Shown: piece by piece, positions 34,420 through 42,173 of the stretch
How positions within the stretch are numbered: position 1 is the stretch's first letter
Layout of the letters: each line of letters begins with the position of its first letter
Assembly (NCBI RefSeq): GCF_025457425.1
Contig: NZ_JAMXIA010000001.1
Span: forward strand, 186,001-250,000
From: Chryseobacterium foetidum
Lineage (GTDB): Bacteria > Bacteroidota > Bacteroidia > Flavobacteriales > Weeksellaceae
Length of the DNA stretch: 64,000 nucleotides
Direction: 5' to 3'
Translations under genes and position numbers: made by a program
The notes under the pieces: model-generated
Told to the model about the DNA's origin: nothing
What the model saw: the letters and a program-made list of their open reading frames with translations, nothing else
Database searches by the model: none

Positions 34420-34446
34420 AACGCTTCAAACTAAACTATACAAACT

Positions 34447-36273
34447 ATGATCAGAAAACTGATTACAATCTCTGCTGTCTCTGCATTTTTTTCGGTTTCA
34501 GCACAGGAAAAACATTCAGATATTGATTCTGTGCAGATTCAGGGAAAATTTATTGCAACGCCCTACAAATCTGCCAATCAGAATATTTCAGTAATAACAA
34601 AAGCAGATATTCTGGCTTCGCCTGCAAAAAGTATCGACGAAGTTCTTCAGCTGGTGCCGGGAATGGATATCAGAAGAAGAGGTGCCAACGGTGTGCAGAG
34701 TGACGTGAGTTTCAGAGGCGGATCTTTTGAGCAGATGCTTATTCTCATCAACGGAATAAGGATGAATGATTCTCAAACGGGACACAATTCTTTGAATATT
34801 CCTGTTGATTTGGATGATGTGGAACGAATTGAAGTCATAAAAGGTCCTGCAGCAAGACGTTTCGGACAGAATGCCTACGCCGGAGCTATTAATATCATTA
34901 CAAAATCAGAACCTGGAAAGCGCGTGAAAATAAGTGCGGAAGCCGGAGATTATGAAACCTACGGAATGGGACTGAATGCCAATTTCGGAAACGAAAAATT
35001 CTCAAACTTACTTCAAGTGAATAGTAATTCTTCTCAGGGTTACCGTTACAATACAGATTACGAAATCCGCAACGCTTATTATCAAAATCAGCTTAAAATA
35101 AAAAACGGAAGTTTGAGACTTCAGGCCGGAATTTCTGAGAAGAAATTTGGAGCCAACGGGTTTTATTCCTCTCCTTTAGCTACAGAACAATATGAAGAAT
35201 TGCAGGCTTCTATCGTGAGTTTAGCACATCAGCAGAGTTTTGGAAAGTTTAGATTAAATTCAAATGTATACTGGCGGAGAGGGCAGGACATGTATGTTTT
35301 CAACAGAGCCAAGCCTGAGATTTACCGAAATATGCACATCGGAAACAATGTGGGTGGAGAAGTGAATGCAAGTTACAACTCAAATCTGGGAACTACTGGT
35401 TTGGGTGTTGAGCTGAGAAAGGAATATCTGGCAAGTAATAATCTGGGACATCGTGAAAGATTTGTAACACAGGTTTTCTTCGAACATCATTTTTCTTTCT
35501 TTAATAAAAAATTAAACATCAGTCCGGGTGCTTCCTGGGCAAATTATTCGACAGACGGAAACTTCTTTTATCCGGGAATTGATGTAGGCTATACCTTTCT
35601 TGAAAACAGCAAAGTGTACGGGAATATTGCCAGAGTTCACAGAGTTCCGACGTTTACAGATTTGTATTATTTAAGCAAAACCGAACAGGGAAATATGAAT
35701 CTGTTGCCTGAAAATGCCGTGTATGCAGAAATCGGTTACCAGTATCAGACCAAAAATATTTTAGCTAAAGCCAGCGGATTTCTGAGGGATGGAAACAATA
35801 CCATCGACTGGACAAAAATAAGTCTTACAGATCCCGTTTGGTACGCAAAAAATGTGGGAGACAGCAATATAAAAGGGGTTGAGCTTGAGTTCGATCACAA
35901 AGTAACAGACTGGCTGAGATACACTGTTGGCTATACGTTCCTTGAAAATAAACTTACAAATCCGGAATCTGTTTTCGCAAGATACAATCTCGATAATCTG
36001 AAGCATCAGTTTGTGGGAAAACTGCAGAACCGTTTCCTGAAATATTTCACCAACGAACTGGTTTACCGATACAATGAAAGACTGAATTTTGGGAGCTACC
36101 AGCTTTTGGATGAGAAAATAAGTTTTACGAAAAATGACCTTTCCGTTTATATTTTAGTTAACAATGTTACCAATACAAAGTATTCTGAAGTTTTTTATTC
36201 AAATGATTTGAACATTCCTATGCCCCAGAGGTGGTTTCATCTTGGTTTCACCTATCAGCTTAATTTTAGATAA
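34447..36273 (+). CDS. TonB-dependent receptor, BtuB/FepA-like
   Basis: A 608-residue outer-membrane receptor. Signal peptide (ITISAVSAFFSVSAQ), TonB-box region (IDSVQIQGKFIATP), plug domain (about 40-155: ISVITKADILASPAKSIDEV, LQLVPGMDIRRRGANGVQSD, GPAARRFGQNAYAGAINIIT), then a barrel that ends MPQRWFHLGFTYQLNFR. The short plug without a carboxypeptidase-like extension and the ANGVQSDVSFRG block resemble vitamin B12 or siderophore receptors. The ligand cannot be assigned. DUF2490 follows after 64 bases. Confidence 0.86.
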   Translation: MIRKLITISAVSAFFSVSAQEKHSDIDSVQIQGKFIATPYKSANQNISVITKADILASPAKSIDEVLQLVPGMDIRRRGANGVQSDVSFRGGSFEQMLILINGIRMNDSQTGHNSLNIPVDLDDVERIEVIKGPAARRFGQNAYAGAINIITKSEPGKRVKISAEAGDYETYGMGLNANFGNEKFSNLLQVNSNSSQGYRYNTDYEIRNAYYQNQLKIKNGSLRLQAGISEKKFGANGFYSSPLATEQYEELQASIVSLAHQQSFGKFRLNSNVYWRRGQDMYVFNRAKPEIYRNMHIGNNVGGEVNASYNSNLGTTGLGVELRKEYLASNNLGHRERFVTQVFFEHHFSFFNKKLNISPGASWANYSTDGNFFYPGIDVGYTFLENSKVYGNIARVHRVPTFTDLYYLSKTEQGNMNLLPENAVYAEIGYQYQTKNILAKASGFLRDGNNTIDWTKISLTDPVWYAKNVGDSNIKGVELEFDHKVTDWLRYTVGYTFLENKLTNPESVFARYNLDNLKHQFVGKLQNRFLKYFTNELVYRYNERLNFGSYQLLDEKISFTKNDLSVYILVNNVTNTKYSEVFYSNDLNIPMPQRWFHLGFTYQLNFR

Positions 36274-36314
36274 TTGTTAATAATAATTTAATATGAATTA
36301 AATGTTAATTAATC

Positions 36315-36322
36315 TAATTTTG
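36315..36322 (+). promoter_or_regulatory. -7 element of the DUF2490 gene
   Basis: TAATTTTG followed by CAAAAA, 15 bases before the ATG at 36338. Confidence 0.5.
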
Positions 36323-36337
36323 CAAAAATTTTTTTAG

Positions 36338-37054
36338 ATGAAATTCTTTGTCGGTCTGGGTTTGATTTTAGGATTAGGTTTTGCAAATGCACAGGAACAT
36401 ATTTCCAGTTTTAATGCAATTACGCTGACTTATAAATTTCATCCGAAATTTTTCCTGTATGCAGAAACTCAGATGCGTGGAATTGAGGAGTATGATTACC
36501 CCGATTATTATGAGATAAAAGGAGGTTTAGGTTACAATTTAACCAAAACCCATAAGCCTTTTGTCGGTTTGGGAAGATATGCTACTTACAAAAACCATAC
36601 GATCAGCCGTGAAGAATTCAGGGTTTGGCTTCAGGACGTGATTGATTTCAAAAAAGGATCTTTTAAATTTGAAAACCGTTTCCGTGCCGAGAAAAGCTGG
36701 TTTTACGATCCCATCAAAGATATCAGATCCGAAAGAATGAGATACCGTTACCGACTTAACATCACGCTTCCTCTTAATTCAAAATCAGTAAAGCCGGGAA
36801 CTGTATTTGCCAATGTTTATGATGAAATTTTTGTCGTAAGTCCCAACAAACCTACTTTCGCAAGAAACAGAGTGTATGGCGGTGTTGGTTATCAGATCGA
36901 CGAAAACTTCGGAATGCTCGGCGGTTACCTGTGGCAGAGAGAATTTGAAGCGGCGGGAAACAAAAACGTGCATTTCGTTTATTTCGCCCTAAACATCAAT
37001 ATTGATGACACAGACAATAACAACAAAACCTATCATTTTCCGGGAGCAGATTAA
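36338..37054 (+). CDS. DUF2490 outer-membrane beta-barrel-like protein
   Basis: A 238-residue exported protein. Signal (FFVGLGLILGLGFANAQ), then alternating amphipathic strands (HPKFFLYAETQMRGIEEYDY, KGGLGYNLTKTHKPFVGLGR, FKFENRFRAEKSWFYDPIKD, HFVYFALNINID) as in the DUF2490 family of about 12-stranded barrels. Function unknown. It precedes the repeat-rich gap before satD. Confidence 0.82.
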   Translation: MKFFVGLGLILGLGFANAQEHISSFNAITLTYKFHPKFFLYAETQMRGIEEYDYPDYYEIKGGLGYNLTKTHKPFVGLGRYATYKNHTISREEFRVWLQDVIDFKKGSFKFENRFRAEKSWFYDPIKDIRSERMRYRYRLNITLPLNSKSVKPGTVFANVYDEIFVVSPNKPTFARNRVYGGVGYQIDENFGMLGGYLWQREFEAAGNKNVHFVYFALNINIDDTDNNNKTYHFPGAD

Positions 37055-37143
37055 TTCAGAGCCTGTTCAAAAATTATTGAGAAACAAATTCTTATAAACC
37101 TTTTTTCTTTTCCCCAACCCTAAAGGGAGGAAAAAAGCTACGA

Positions 37144-37197
37144 AAATTTCATCAAAATTACACTCTAGGATTGGGGAAATTAATTTTGATGAAATTT
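37144..37197. repeat. perfect 17-bp inverted repeat
   Basis: AAATTTCATCAAAATTA (37144-37160) and its exact complement (37181-37197) enclose 20 bases. The loop contains part of a second pair (TTTCCCCAACCCT with AGGATTGGGGAAA, one mismatch), so the two structures are mutually exclusive or nested. Confidence 0.85.
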
Positions 37198-37225
37198 AAA
37201 TAGCTCTTAATTTAACAAAAATGAA

Positions 37226-37276
37226 ATATAAGCAAAAAAGCTAATAATCACCAATTATAAGTCTTTTTGCTTATAT
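37226..37276 (+). repeat. ATATAAGC palindrome, copy 1
   Basis: Arms ATATAAGCAAAAA and TTTTTGCTTATAT pair perfectly over 13 bases. The interior holds another TTATAAGT half-site. Copy 2 (37362-37408) is its reverse complement at about 40 of 47 positions. Confidence 0.8.
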
Positions 37277-37289
37277 TTAAAAAGTTTGA

Positions 37290-37355
37290 ACTCCAAATTT
37301 CAAATCTCAAATCAACAATTCGAATCTCAAATTTCAAACCTCAAATTTCAAATCA
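37290..37355. repeat. run of CAAATCTCAAATTT-type words
   Basis: About nine degenerate heptads (CAAATTT, CAAATCT, CAAACCT, GAATCT). Same word family as 6018-6048. It sits between the two inverted palindrome copies. Confidence 0.7.
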
Positions 37356-37361
37356 AAACAC

Positions 37362-37408
37362 ATAAGCAAAAAAACTTATAATCAGCAGTTATTAGCTTTT
37401 TAGCTTAT
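37362..37408 (-). repeat. ATATAAGC palindrome, copy 2 (inverted)
   Basis: Begins ATAAGCAAAAAAACTTATAA and ends GCTTTTTAGCTTAT. Together with copy 1 it makes a large inverted repeat around the CAAATCT run. Confidence 0.8.
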
Positions 37409-37418
37409 ATTTTTTATT

Positions 37419-37442
37419 TATAAGTAATAATGCTTATATTTG
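37419..37442 (+). promoter_or_regulatory. satD promoter overlapped by a TATAAG-N8-CTTATA palindrome
   Basis: TATAAG (37419-37424) and CTTATA (37433-37438) form a palindrome whose right half is part of the -7 box TATATTTG (37435-37442). The box ends 4 bases before the satD ATG, so the transcript may be leaderless. A repressor on this palindrome would block the promoter. Confidence 0.55.
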
Positions 37443-37446
37443 CAAA

Positions 37447-38052
37447 ATGATAGCGGTCATCACTGGTGATATTATTAATTCTCAACATGCAGACACAGAA
37501 GTTTGGATTACCAGACTGAAAAATCTCCTTGCGAAATGGGGAAAAAGTCCACACACATGGGAAATTTACAGAGGTGATGAGTTCCAGCTTAAATGCAGTA
37601 TCGATGACGTTTTTTGGCGTTTCTTAGCCATTAAATCCCTTATAAAAAGTCAGGAAAATTTAGATGTAAGAATGGCGATTGGCATTGGTGAAGAAAATTT
37701 CTCATCAGAAAAAATCACCGAGTCCAACGGAACGGCTTATGTGAATTCCGGAAGACTGCTTAACGACCTGAAATCTGACGGCCACACCGTATCCATCAAA
37801 ACTTCAAACGATTCTTTAGACAGAGACCTTAACATTCTGTTGAAATGGTCATCTAAAGACTTTGACAGCTGGACGATGGCGACATCAGAAATCATTCACG
37901 AAATGATTATGAATCAGGATAATACACAGGAAGATCTTGCCAAGAAATTTACCATTTCGCAATCTTCTATCAGCCAGAGACTGAAACGCGCCAACTACGA
38001 GCTTATCGTGGAAACCAACCAGTATTTTAAAAAGAAAATTTCAGAATTGTAA
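37447..38052 (+). CDS. satD: SatD family protein with C-terminal HTH
   Basis: A 201-residue soluble protein. The N-terminal domain (about 1-145) has AVITGDIINS (6-12 core, Asp8), EIYRGDEFQLK (Arg42-Gln47) and VRMAIGIGEE (75-83), then NGTAYVNSGRLLNDL. This pattern resembles the metal-binding palm of nucleotidyl cyclases and GGDEF proteins, though the family is annotated only as SatD after a gene of the streptococcal sat operon. The C-terminal part (about 155-185: NTQEDLAKKFTISQSSISQR) is a helix-turn-helix. A DUF3307 membrane protein starts 1 base after the stop. The DNA-binding part may act on the ATAAG palindromes upstream. Catalysis and regulation are inference. Confidence 0.85.
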   Translation: MIAVITGDIINSQHADTEVWITRLKNLLAKWGKSPHTWEIYRGDEFQLKCSIDDVFWRFLAIKSLIKSQENLDVRMAIGIGEENFSSEKITESNGTAYVNSGRLLNDLKSDGHTVSIKTSNDSLDRDLNILLKWSSKDFDSWTMATSEIIHEMIMNQDNTQEDLAKKFTISQSSISQRLKRANYELIVETNQYFKKKISEL

Positions 38053-38053
38053 G

Positions 38054-38749
38054 ATGATTTTTATTCAACTCATATTGGCACATTTACTCGGAGATTTTCT
38101 TCTTCAGCCAAACTCATGGGTTGCAGATAAAGAAAACCGCAAACTGAAAAGTCCATTTCTCTACCTTCACGTTCTGATTCACACCGTTTTAAGTTTTATT
38201 TTCCTTTGGAATATCGAGCTTTGGTGGGTTGCTGTTTTGGTAGGAGTTACGCATTTAATTATTGATGCCTGCAAACTCAGTTTTCAGAATATTCAGACCA
38301 AAAAAAGATGGTTTTTCATCGATCAGTTGCTTCATGTAGCAGTTATCGGCGGAGTTTCTTTTTATTTTAATGAATTTGATTTTGATTTTCTGAAAGATGA
38401 AGATTTTCTAAAAGTTTTAATGGGCGCTTTATTTTTAACATCGCCTGCTTCAATTTTCATTAAATTATTATTGTCATCATGGACGCCAGTGAACGAACAG
38501 GCGGGAAGTCTTCAAACCGAATCATTATCCAACGCCGGAAAATACATCGGAATTTTAGAACGTCTTATGGTCTTCACATTTATTATGGTAAACCATTGGG
38601 AAGGCGTAGGTTTTATGGTCGCAGCAAAATCTGTTTTCAGATTCAGTGATCTGGCACAGGCAAAGCAGCGAAAACTCACAGAATATGTATTAATAGGTAC
38701 ATTGCTGAGTTTTGGACTGGCCGTTTTAACAGGAATTTTAATTAAGTAA
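38054..38749 (+). CDS. DUF3307 membrane protein
   Basis: A 231-residue inner-membrane protein with about six predicted helices. Many polar residues sit in or next to the helices: HLLGDFLLQ (His10, Asp14, Gln18), LHVLIHT (His39, His43), THLIIDACK (His67, Asp71, Lys74) and IDQLLH (Asp90, Gln91, His94). The spacing recalls intramembrane metal-dependent hydrolases, but no activity is known for DUF3307. It follows satD by 1 base, so the two are surely cotranscribed and probably work together. A weak hairpin follows before purC. Confidence 0.85.
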   Translation: MIFIQLILAHLLGDFLLQPNSWVADKENRKLKSPFLYLHVLIHTVLSFIFLWNIELWWVAVLVGVTHLIIDACKLSFQNIQTKKRWFFIDQLLHVAVIGGVSFYFNEFDFDFLKDEDFLKVLMGALFLTSPASIFIKLLLSSWTPVNEQAGSLQTESLSNAGKYIGILERLMVFTFIMVNHWEGVGFMVAAKSVFRFSDLAQAKQRKLTEYVLIGTLLSFGLAVLTGILIK

Positions 38750-38779
38750 GTAAAGAATAATATAAATCTAATAATAACC

Positions 38780-38803
38780 GAAAACCTTTGATTCAAGGTT
38801 TTC
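38780..38803 (+). terminator. hairpin between the DUF3307 gene and purC
   Basis: GAAAACCTT pairs with AAGGTTTTC over a 6-base loop. The 3' side is A-rich rather than T-rich, so it may be an mRNA-stability or leader element for purC instead of a terminator. Confidence 0.4.
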
Positions 38804-38827
38804 TAAAAGTAAAAAAAAGTAAAAATT

Positions 38828-39550
38828 ATGAGTCAAAAGCTAGAAATGTTGTATGAAGGGAAAGCAAAACAAGTATTTGCAACCGAAAATCCTGAAGAAG
38901 TTGTAGTACGTTTCAAAGACGATGCAACAGCATTTAACGCTCAAAAAAGAGGATCTGTAGATTTGAAAGGCGAAATGAACAACGCTATCACAACCCTTAT
39001 TTTTGAATATTTGAATGAAAAAGGAATTAAAACTCATTTCATCAAACAGATAGACGAGAGAGAGCAGCTCGTAAAAAAAGTTTCAATTATTCCTTTGGAA
39101 ATGGTGGTAAGAAACTATTCTGCAGGAAGCATGGCTCAGAGATTAGGTGTGGAAGAAGGAATTAAATCTCCCGTAACCATCTTCGATATTTGCTACAAAA
39201 AAGACGAATTGGGAGATCCGCTTATCAACGATCACCACGCTGTTTTCCTAGGTGCAGCCACTTACGAAGAGCTTGACGAAATGTATGAATTAACTTCAGA
39301 CATCAACGAAATTCTAATCGAGCTTTTCGATAAAATGAATATCATTTTGGTTGATTTCAAAATCGAATTAGGAAAAACTTCAACCGGCGAAATTATTCTT
39401 GCTGACGAAATTTCTCCTGATACCTGCAGACTTTGGGACAAAGACACGATGAAGAAACTGGATAAAGACAGATTCAGAAGAGATCTTGGGGAAGTTACAG
39501 AAGCTTACGTGGAGATCTACAACAGACTGAAAGTCGTACTTGGTAAGTAA
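38828..39550 (+). CDS. purC: phosphoribosylaminoimidazole-succinocarboxamide synthase
   Basis: Cytosolic purine-synthesis enzyme that joins CAIR and aspartate with ATP. The 240-residue length is standard. [20 protein letters not shown] is the N-terminal ATP loop, [32 protein letters not shown] and [17 protein letters not shown] are the SAICAR signatures. The next gene is purF on the same strand, with a word-type repeat between them. Confidence 0.97.
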   Translation: MSQKLEMLYEGKAKQVFATENPEEVVVRFKDDATAFNAQKRGSVDLKGEMNNAITTLIFEYLNEKGIKTHFIKQIDEREQLVKKVSIIPLEMVVRNYSAGSMAQRLGVEEGIKSPVTIFDICYKKDELGDPLINDHHAVFLGAATYEELDEMYELTSDINEILIELFDKMNIILVDFKIELGKTSTGEIILADEISPDTCRLWDKDTMKKLDKDRFRRDLGEVTEAYVEIYNRLKVVLGK

Positions 39551-39552
39551 TT

Positions 39553-39625
39553 AGCTGGAAGGTGGAAGCCGGAAGCTGGAGTCTGATGATTGACTTCCCA
39601 CTTCCATCACCCCGCTTCCAACCTC
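39553..39625. repeat. two-armed GGAAGCT / CTTCCA repeat between purC and purF
   Basis: The left half (39553-39583) is made of GGAAGGT, GGAAGCC and GGAAGCT words. The right half (39592-39625) is made of CTTCCCA, CTTCCAT and CTTCCAA words. The halves are imperfectly complementary around GTCTGATGATTGAC, so the RNA can form a long hairpin. Confidence 0.65.
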
Positions 39626-39647
39626 AAAAAAATTAGAAAAAATAGAA

Positions 39648-41147
39648 ATGAAAAGTTTAGACATTCATAAAAGTGAATATTTAAAACAGTTTGAGACTCA
39701 AACCTACGGAAGAAATCTTTTCAGAACGCAGGAAGAAGAAAGAATGGACGCTCCGAATGAGGAGTGCGGTATCTTCGGAATGTATTCTGATAACGATCTC
39801 GACACGTTTTCTCTTTCTCAGTTCGGGCTTTTTGCGCTTCAGCACAGAGGTCAGGAAGCTTGTGGTATTTCTGTTCTTAAAGATGGGAAAATCACCAATA
39901 TGAAAGATGAAGGTTTGGTTTTGGATGTTTATAAAGAAATCCAGGAACCGGAAACTTTTATGGGAAACTCTGCAATCGGTCACACAAGATATACGACTGC
40001 GGGAGACAAAAAGAAATATAATTTTCAGCCATTTTTTGCTAAAAACGAATATGACCAGATTATACTTTCTATCGCTCACAACGGTAATTTAACCAATGCG
40101 AAAAAGCTGAAAACAGAACTGGAAGCTGAGGGCGTAGTCTTCAGGGCAACTTCAGATTCTGAGGTTATTTTAAGACTGATTCAGAAAAATCTTGATTTGG
40201 GACTTCGTGGAGCAATCAAAGCGACGATGGAAAAGATTGAGGGAGCTTATTCAGTTGTAGGAATGACGAGAAATAAATTCTTCGCGTTCAGAGATTTCAA
40301 CGGAATCAGACCTTTGGTTTTAGGAGCTACGAGCGAAAATTCTTATGTTGTAGCTTCAGAATCTGTTGCATTAGACGCTGTTGGAGCTCAGTATGTGAGA
40401 GATATTTTGCCTGGTGAAATTGTTTACACAAGCGAAAACGACCCTGGAAAACTTCATTCTTATATGGCTGATGAAGCAAAGGGAAAGCAAAGAATCTGTT
40501 CTTTTGAATATATTTATTTTGCAAGACCCGATTCTTCGCTTGAAAACATTAATGTTTACGAAATCAGAGAAAAATCCGGTGAGAAAATCTGGGAACAGGC
40601 TCCTGTGGAGGCTGACATCGTAATCGGTGTTCCTGATTCGGGAGTTCCTGCGGCGATTGGCTTTTCCAAGGCTTCGGGGATACCTTTCCGTCCGGTTTTA
40701 ATTAAAAACAGATACATTGGAAGAAGTTTCATTGTTCCGACTCAGGAAATGCGAGAAAGAATTGTGAATTTAAAACTGAACCCGATTATTTCTGAAATCA
40801 AGGGCAAAAGAGTAGTGATCATCGATGATTCTATCGTTCGTGGAACTACTTCAAAACGTTTGGTTAAAATTTTGAAAGAAGCGGGTGTAAAGGAAATTCA
40901 CTTCAGAAGTGTTTCGCCGCCGATTATTGCACCTTGTTATTTAGGAATTGACACGCCATCAAAAGATGATTTGATTTCTGCAAATATGTCTACAGAACAA
41001 TTAAGAGATTATTTGGGGGTGGATTCTCTGGAATTTTTAAGTACAGATAATTTAAAGGAAATTTTAGGTTCTTCCAACCATTGCTTCGGATGTTTTACAG
41101 AAGAATATCCTGTAGCAAAAGGAGAGGAGATCGAATTATTCAGTTAA
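39648..41147 (+). CDS. purF: amidophosphoribosyltransferase
   Basis: First enzyme of purine synthesis, making phosphoribosylamine from PRPP and glutamine. The nucleophile is Cys in NEECGIFGMYSDND. As in B. subtilis a propeptide precedes this Cys and must be removed; it is 39 residues from the ATG at 39648, or 7 from the in-frame ATG at 39744. Other blocks: QHRGQEACGIS, SIAHNGNLTNAKKL, FRDFNGIRPLVLG and the PRPP loop VVIIDDSIVRGTTSKR. Cys residues in QRICSFEYI, APCYLGID and HCFGCFTEE fit the [4Fe-4S] ligands of the Bacillus-type enzyme. Confidence 0.95.
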   Translation: MKSLDIHKSEYLKQFETQTYGRNLFRTQEEERMDAPNEECGIFGMYSDNDLDTFSLSQFGLFALQHRGQEACGISVLKDGKITNMKDEGLVLDVYKEIQEPETFMGNSAIGHTRYTTAGDKKKYNFQPFFAKNEYDQIILSIAHNGNLTNAKKLKTELEAEGVVFRATSDSEVILRLIQKNLDLGLRGAIKATMEKIEGAYSVVGMTRNKFFAFRDFNGIRPLVLGATSENSYVVASESVALDAVGAQYVRDILPGEIVYTSENDPGKLHSYMADEAKGKQRICSFEYIYFARPDSSLENINVYEIREKSGEKIWEQAPVEADIVIGVPDSGVPAAIGFSKASGIPFRPVLIKNRYIGRSFIVPTQEMRERIVNLKLNPIISEIKGKRVVIIDDSIVRGTTSKRLVKILKEAGVKEIHFRSVSPPIIAPCYLGIDTPSKDDLISANMSTEQLRDYLGVDSLEFLSTDNLKEILGSSNHCFGCFTEEYPVAKGEEIELFS

Positions 41148-41170
41148 TTTTTTATCTCTAAGTAAAATCA

Positions 41171-41208
41171 AAAGGTCAGGTTTCGTAATGAAAACCTGAC
41201 CTTTCTTT
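41171..41208. terminator. bidirectional terminator between purF and the barrel gene
   Basis: AAAGGTCAGGTTT pairs with AAACCTGACCTTT; T run on the plus side and A run on the other, so it can end both converging transcripts. Confidence 0.88.
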
Positions 41209-41231
41209 ATTGAAATTAAGACTGTTTCTGA

Positions 41232-41924
41232 TTAGAATTTGAATGCCAAACCAACCTGGAAGTTGTTGTTTCTGATTGCATCAGAACCGCTAGGTCTGTC
41301 TTTAGCAACGTCTGTTACGCCCGCAACATATCTTGCTGTAAGTCCGATATTGTCTGTGAAATAATATCCCAAACCGATCCCAACACCGAAGTTGAAAGTA
41401 TTCAGATTATCCTTGTCGATATCATCTGTATAGCTTGCGTTGGTTGTAGAAGTGTTTGATCCAGAAGTTACTGTGGTAGTTCTATCCCCTTTATTTTTAG
41501 CACTTAACATAAATCCGAATTCCGGACCTGCCTCAATGTAAAAATTTGGTACAAAGTTGTACTGGAACATTACCGGTACTGTTAAATAATCAAGATTTGT
41601 AGAGTAAGATTCAACATTTCTGGTAGTTACGCCAGCAATTGTATACTCATTTACATCTTCAATTTTAGAACCTAACTGGTTGTACAAAAGTTCTGGCTGA
41701 ATGCTGAAAGATTCTGCTACAGGAATGTTTGCAAATACACCCGCATTAAAACCGATTTTAGATTTCTGATCCTCAAGACCTGCATCTTTAGATAATGAAG
41801 CAACGTTCATACCTGCTTTCAAACCAAATCTCACCGGAGACATTGATGAATTTGAACTTGGTGTAGTCTGTGCAAATGCCAACGTCGTCGACAAAACTGC
41901 AATTCCTAAGATTAACTTTTTCAT
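41232..41924 (-). CDS. outer-membrane beta-barrel protein (porin-family / OmpA-like barrel)
   Basis: A 230-residue exported barrel. Signal (LILGIAVLSTTLAFAQ). FGLKAGMNVASLSKD, IGFNAGVFANIPVAESFSIQ, PELLYNQLGSKIED, LTVPVMFQYNFVPNFYIEAG, PEFGFMLSAKNKGD, FGVGIGLGYYFTDNIGLTAR and the terminal FQVGLAFKF are typical of the PorT/outer membrane beta-barrel domain of Bacteroidota. No peptidoglycan-binding domain. Function unknown; possibly a small porin. Confidence 0.87.
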   Translation of the reverse strand: MKKLILGIAVLSTTLAFAQTTPSSNSSMSPVRFGLKAGMNVASLSKDAGLEDQKSKIGFNAGVFANIPVAESFSIQPELLYNQLGSKIEDVNEYTIAGVTTRNVESYSTNLDYLTVPVMFQYNFVPNFYIEAGPEFGFMLSAKNKGDRTTTVTSGSNTSTTNASYTDDIDKDNLNTFNFGVGIGLGYYFTDNIGLTARYVAGVTDVAKDRPSGSDAIRNNNFQVGLAFKF

Positions 41925-42041
41925 AATTTTAAATTTTTAATATTCTACTAATTTCTTATTTTAAATTTTCTGTCTTTTCTATTAAGACGTGTGGATTCTT
42001 TCAAATACTTTGCCAAATCTCAAACTTTCTCTGATGCCAAA

Positions 42042-42072
42042 TAACAAAGCCACTCTTTCACAAGAATGGCTT
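42042..42072 (-). terminator. terminator downstream of aroB
   Basis: On the minus strand AAGCCATTCTT pairs with AAGAGTGGCTT, one mismatch, over a 4-base loop and is followed by TGTTATTT. About 100 bases past the aroB stop. Confidence 0.6.
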
Positions 42073-42173
42073 AATATGTAAATTAAACTAAATCAATTAC
42101 TTAGCTTATTGTAATTTGATATGCTTCGAATAATAGTTTATGATTTAAATCATGTTTAGAGAAGATGTTAAGA

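Larger units (their letters stand above)
37055..37446. other. 392-bp intergenic block of nested inverted repeats before satD
   Basis: No gene is seen. From left to right: a CCCCAACCCT / AGGATTGGGG pair (37111-37179), a perfect 17-bp inverted repeat (37144-37197), palindrome copy 1 (37226-37276), a run of CAAATCT words (37290-37355), palindrome copy 2 in opposite orientation (37362-37408), and a 20-bp palindrome overlapping the satD promoter. The block resembles one or more small non-autonomous repeats plus an operator cluster. Confidence 0.75.

Noticed and set aside
34244..34446. Cobalamin riboswitch before the BtuB-like receptor
   Set aside because: The conserved B12-box pattern is not visible; the gap shows an ordinary promoter only.
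37055..37446. CRISPR array
   Set aside because: The repeated words are short, degenerate and partly inverted; there are no equal-length direct repeats with unique spacers and no cas genes.
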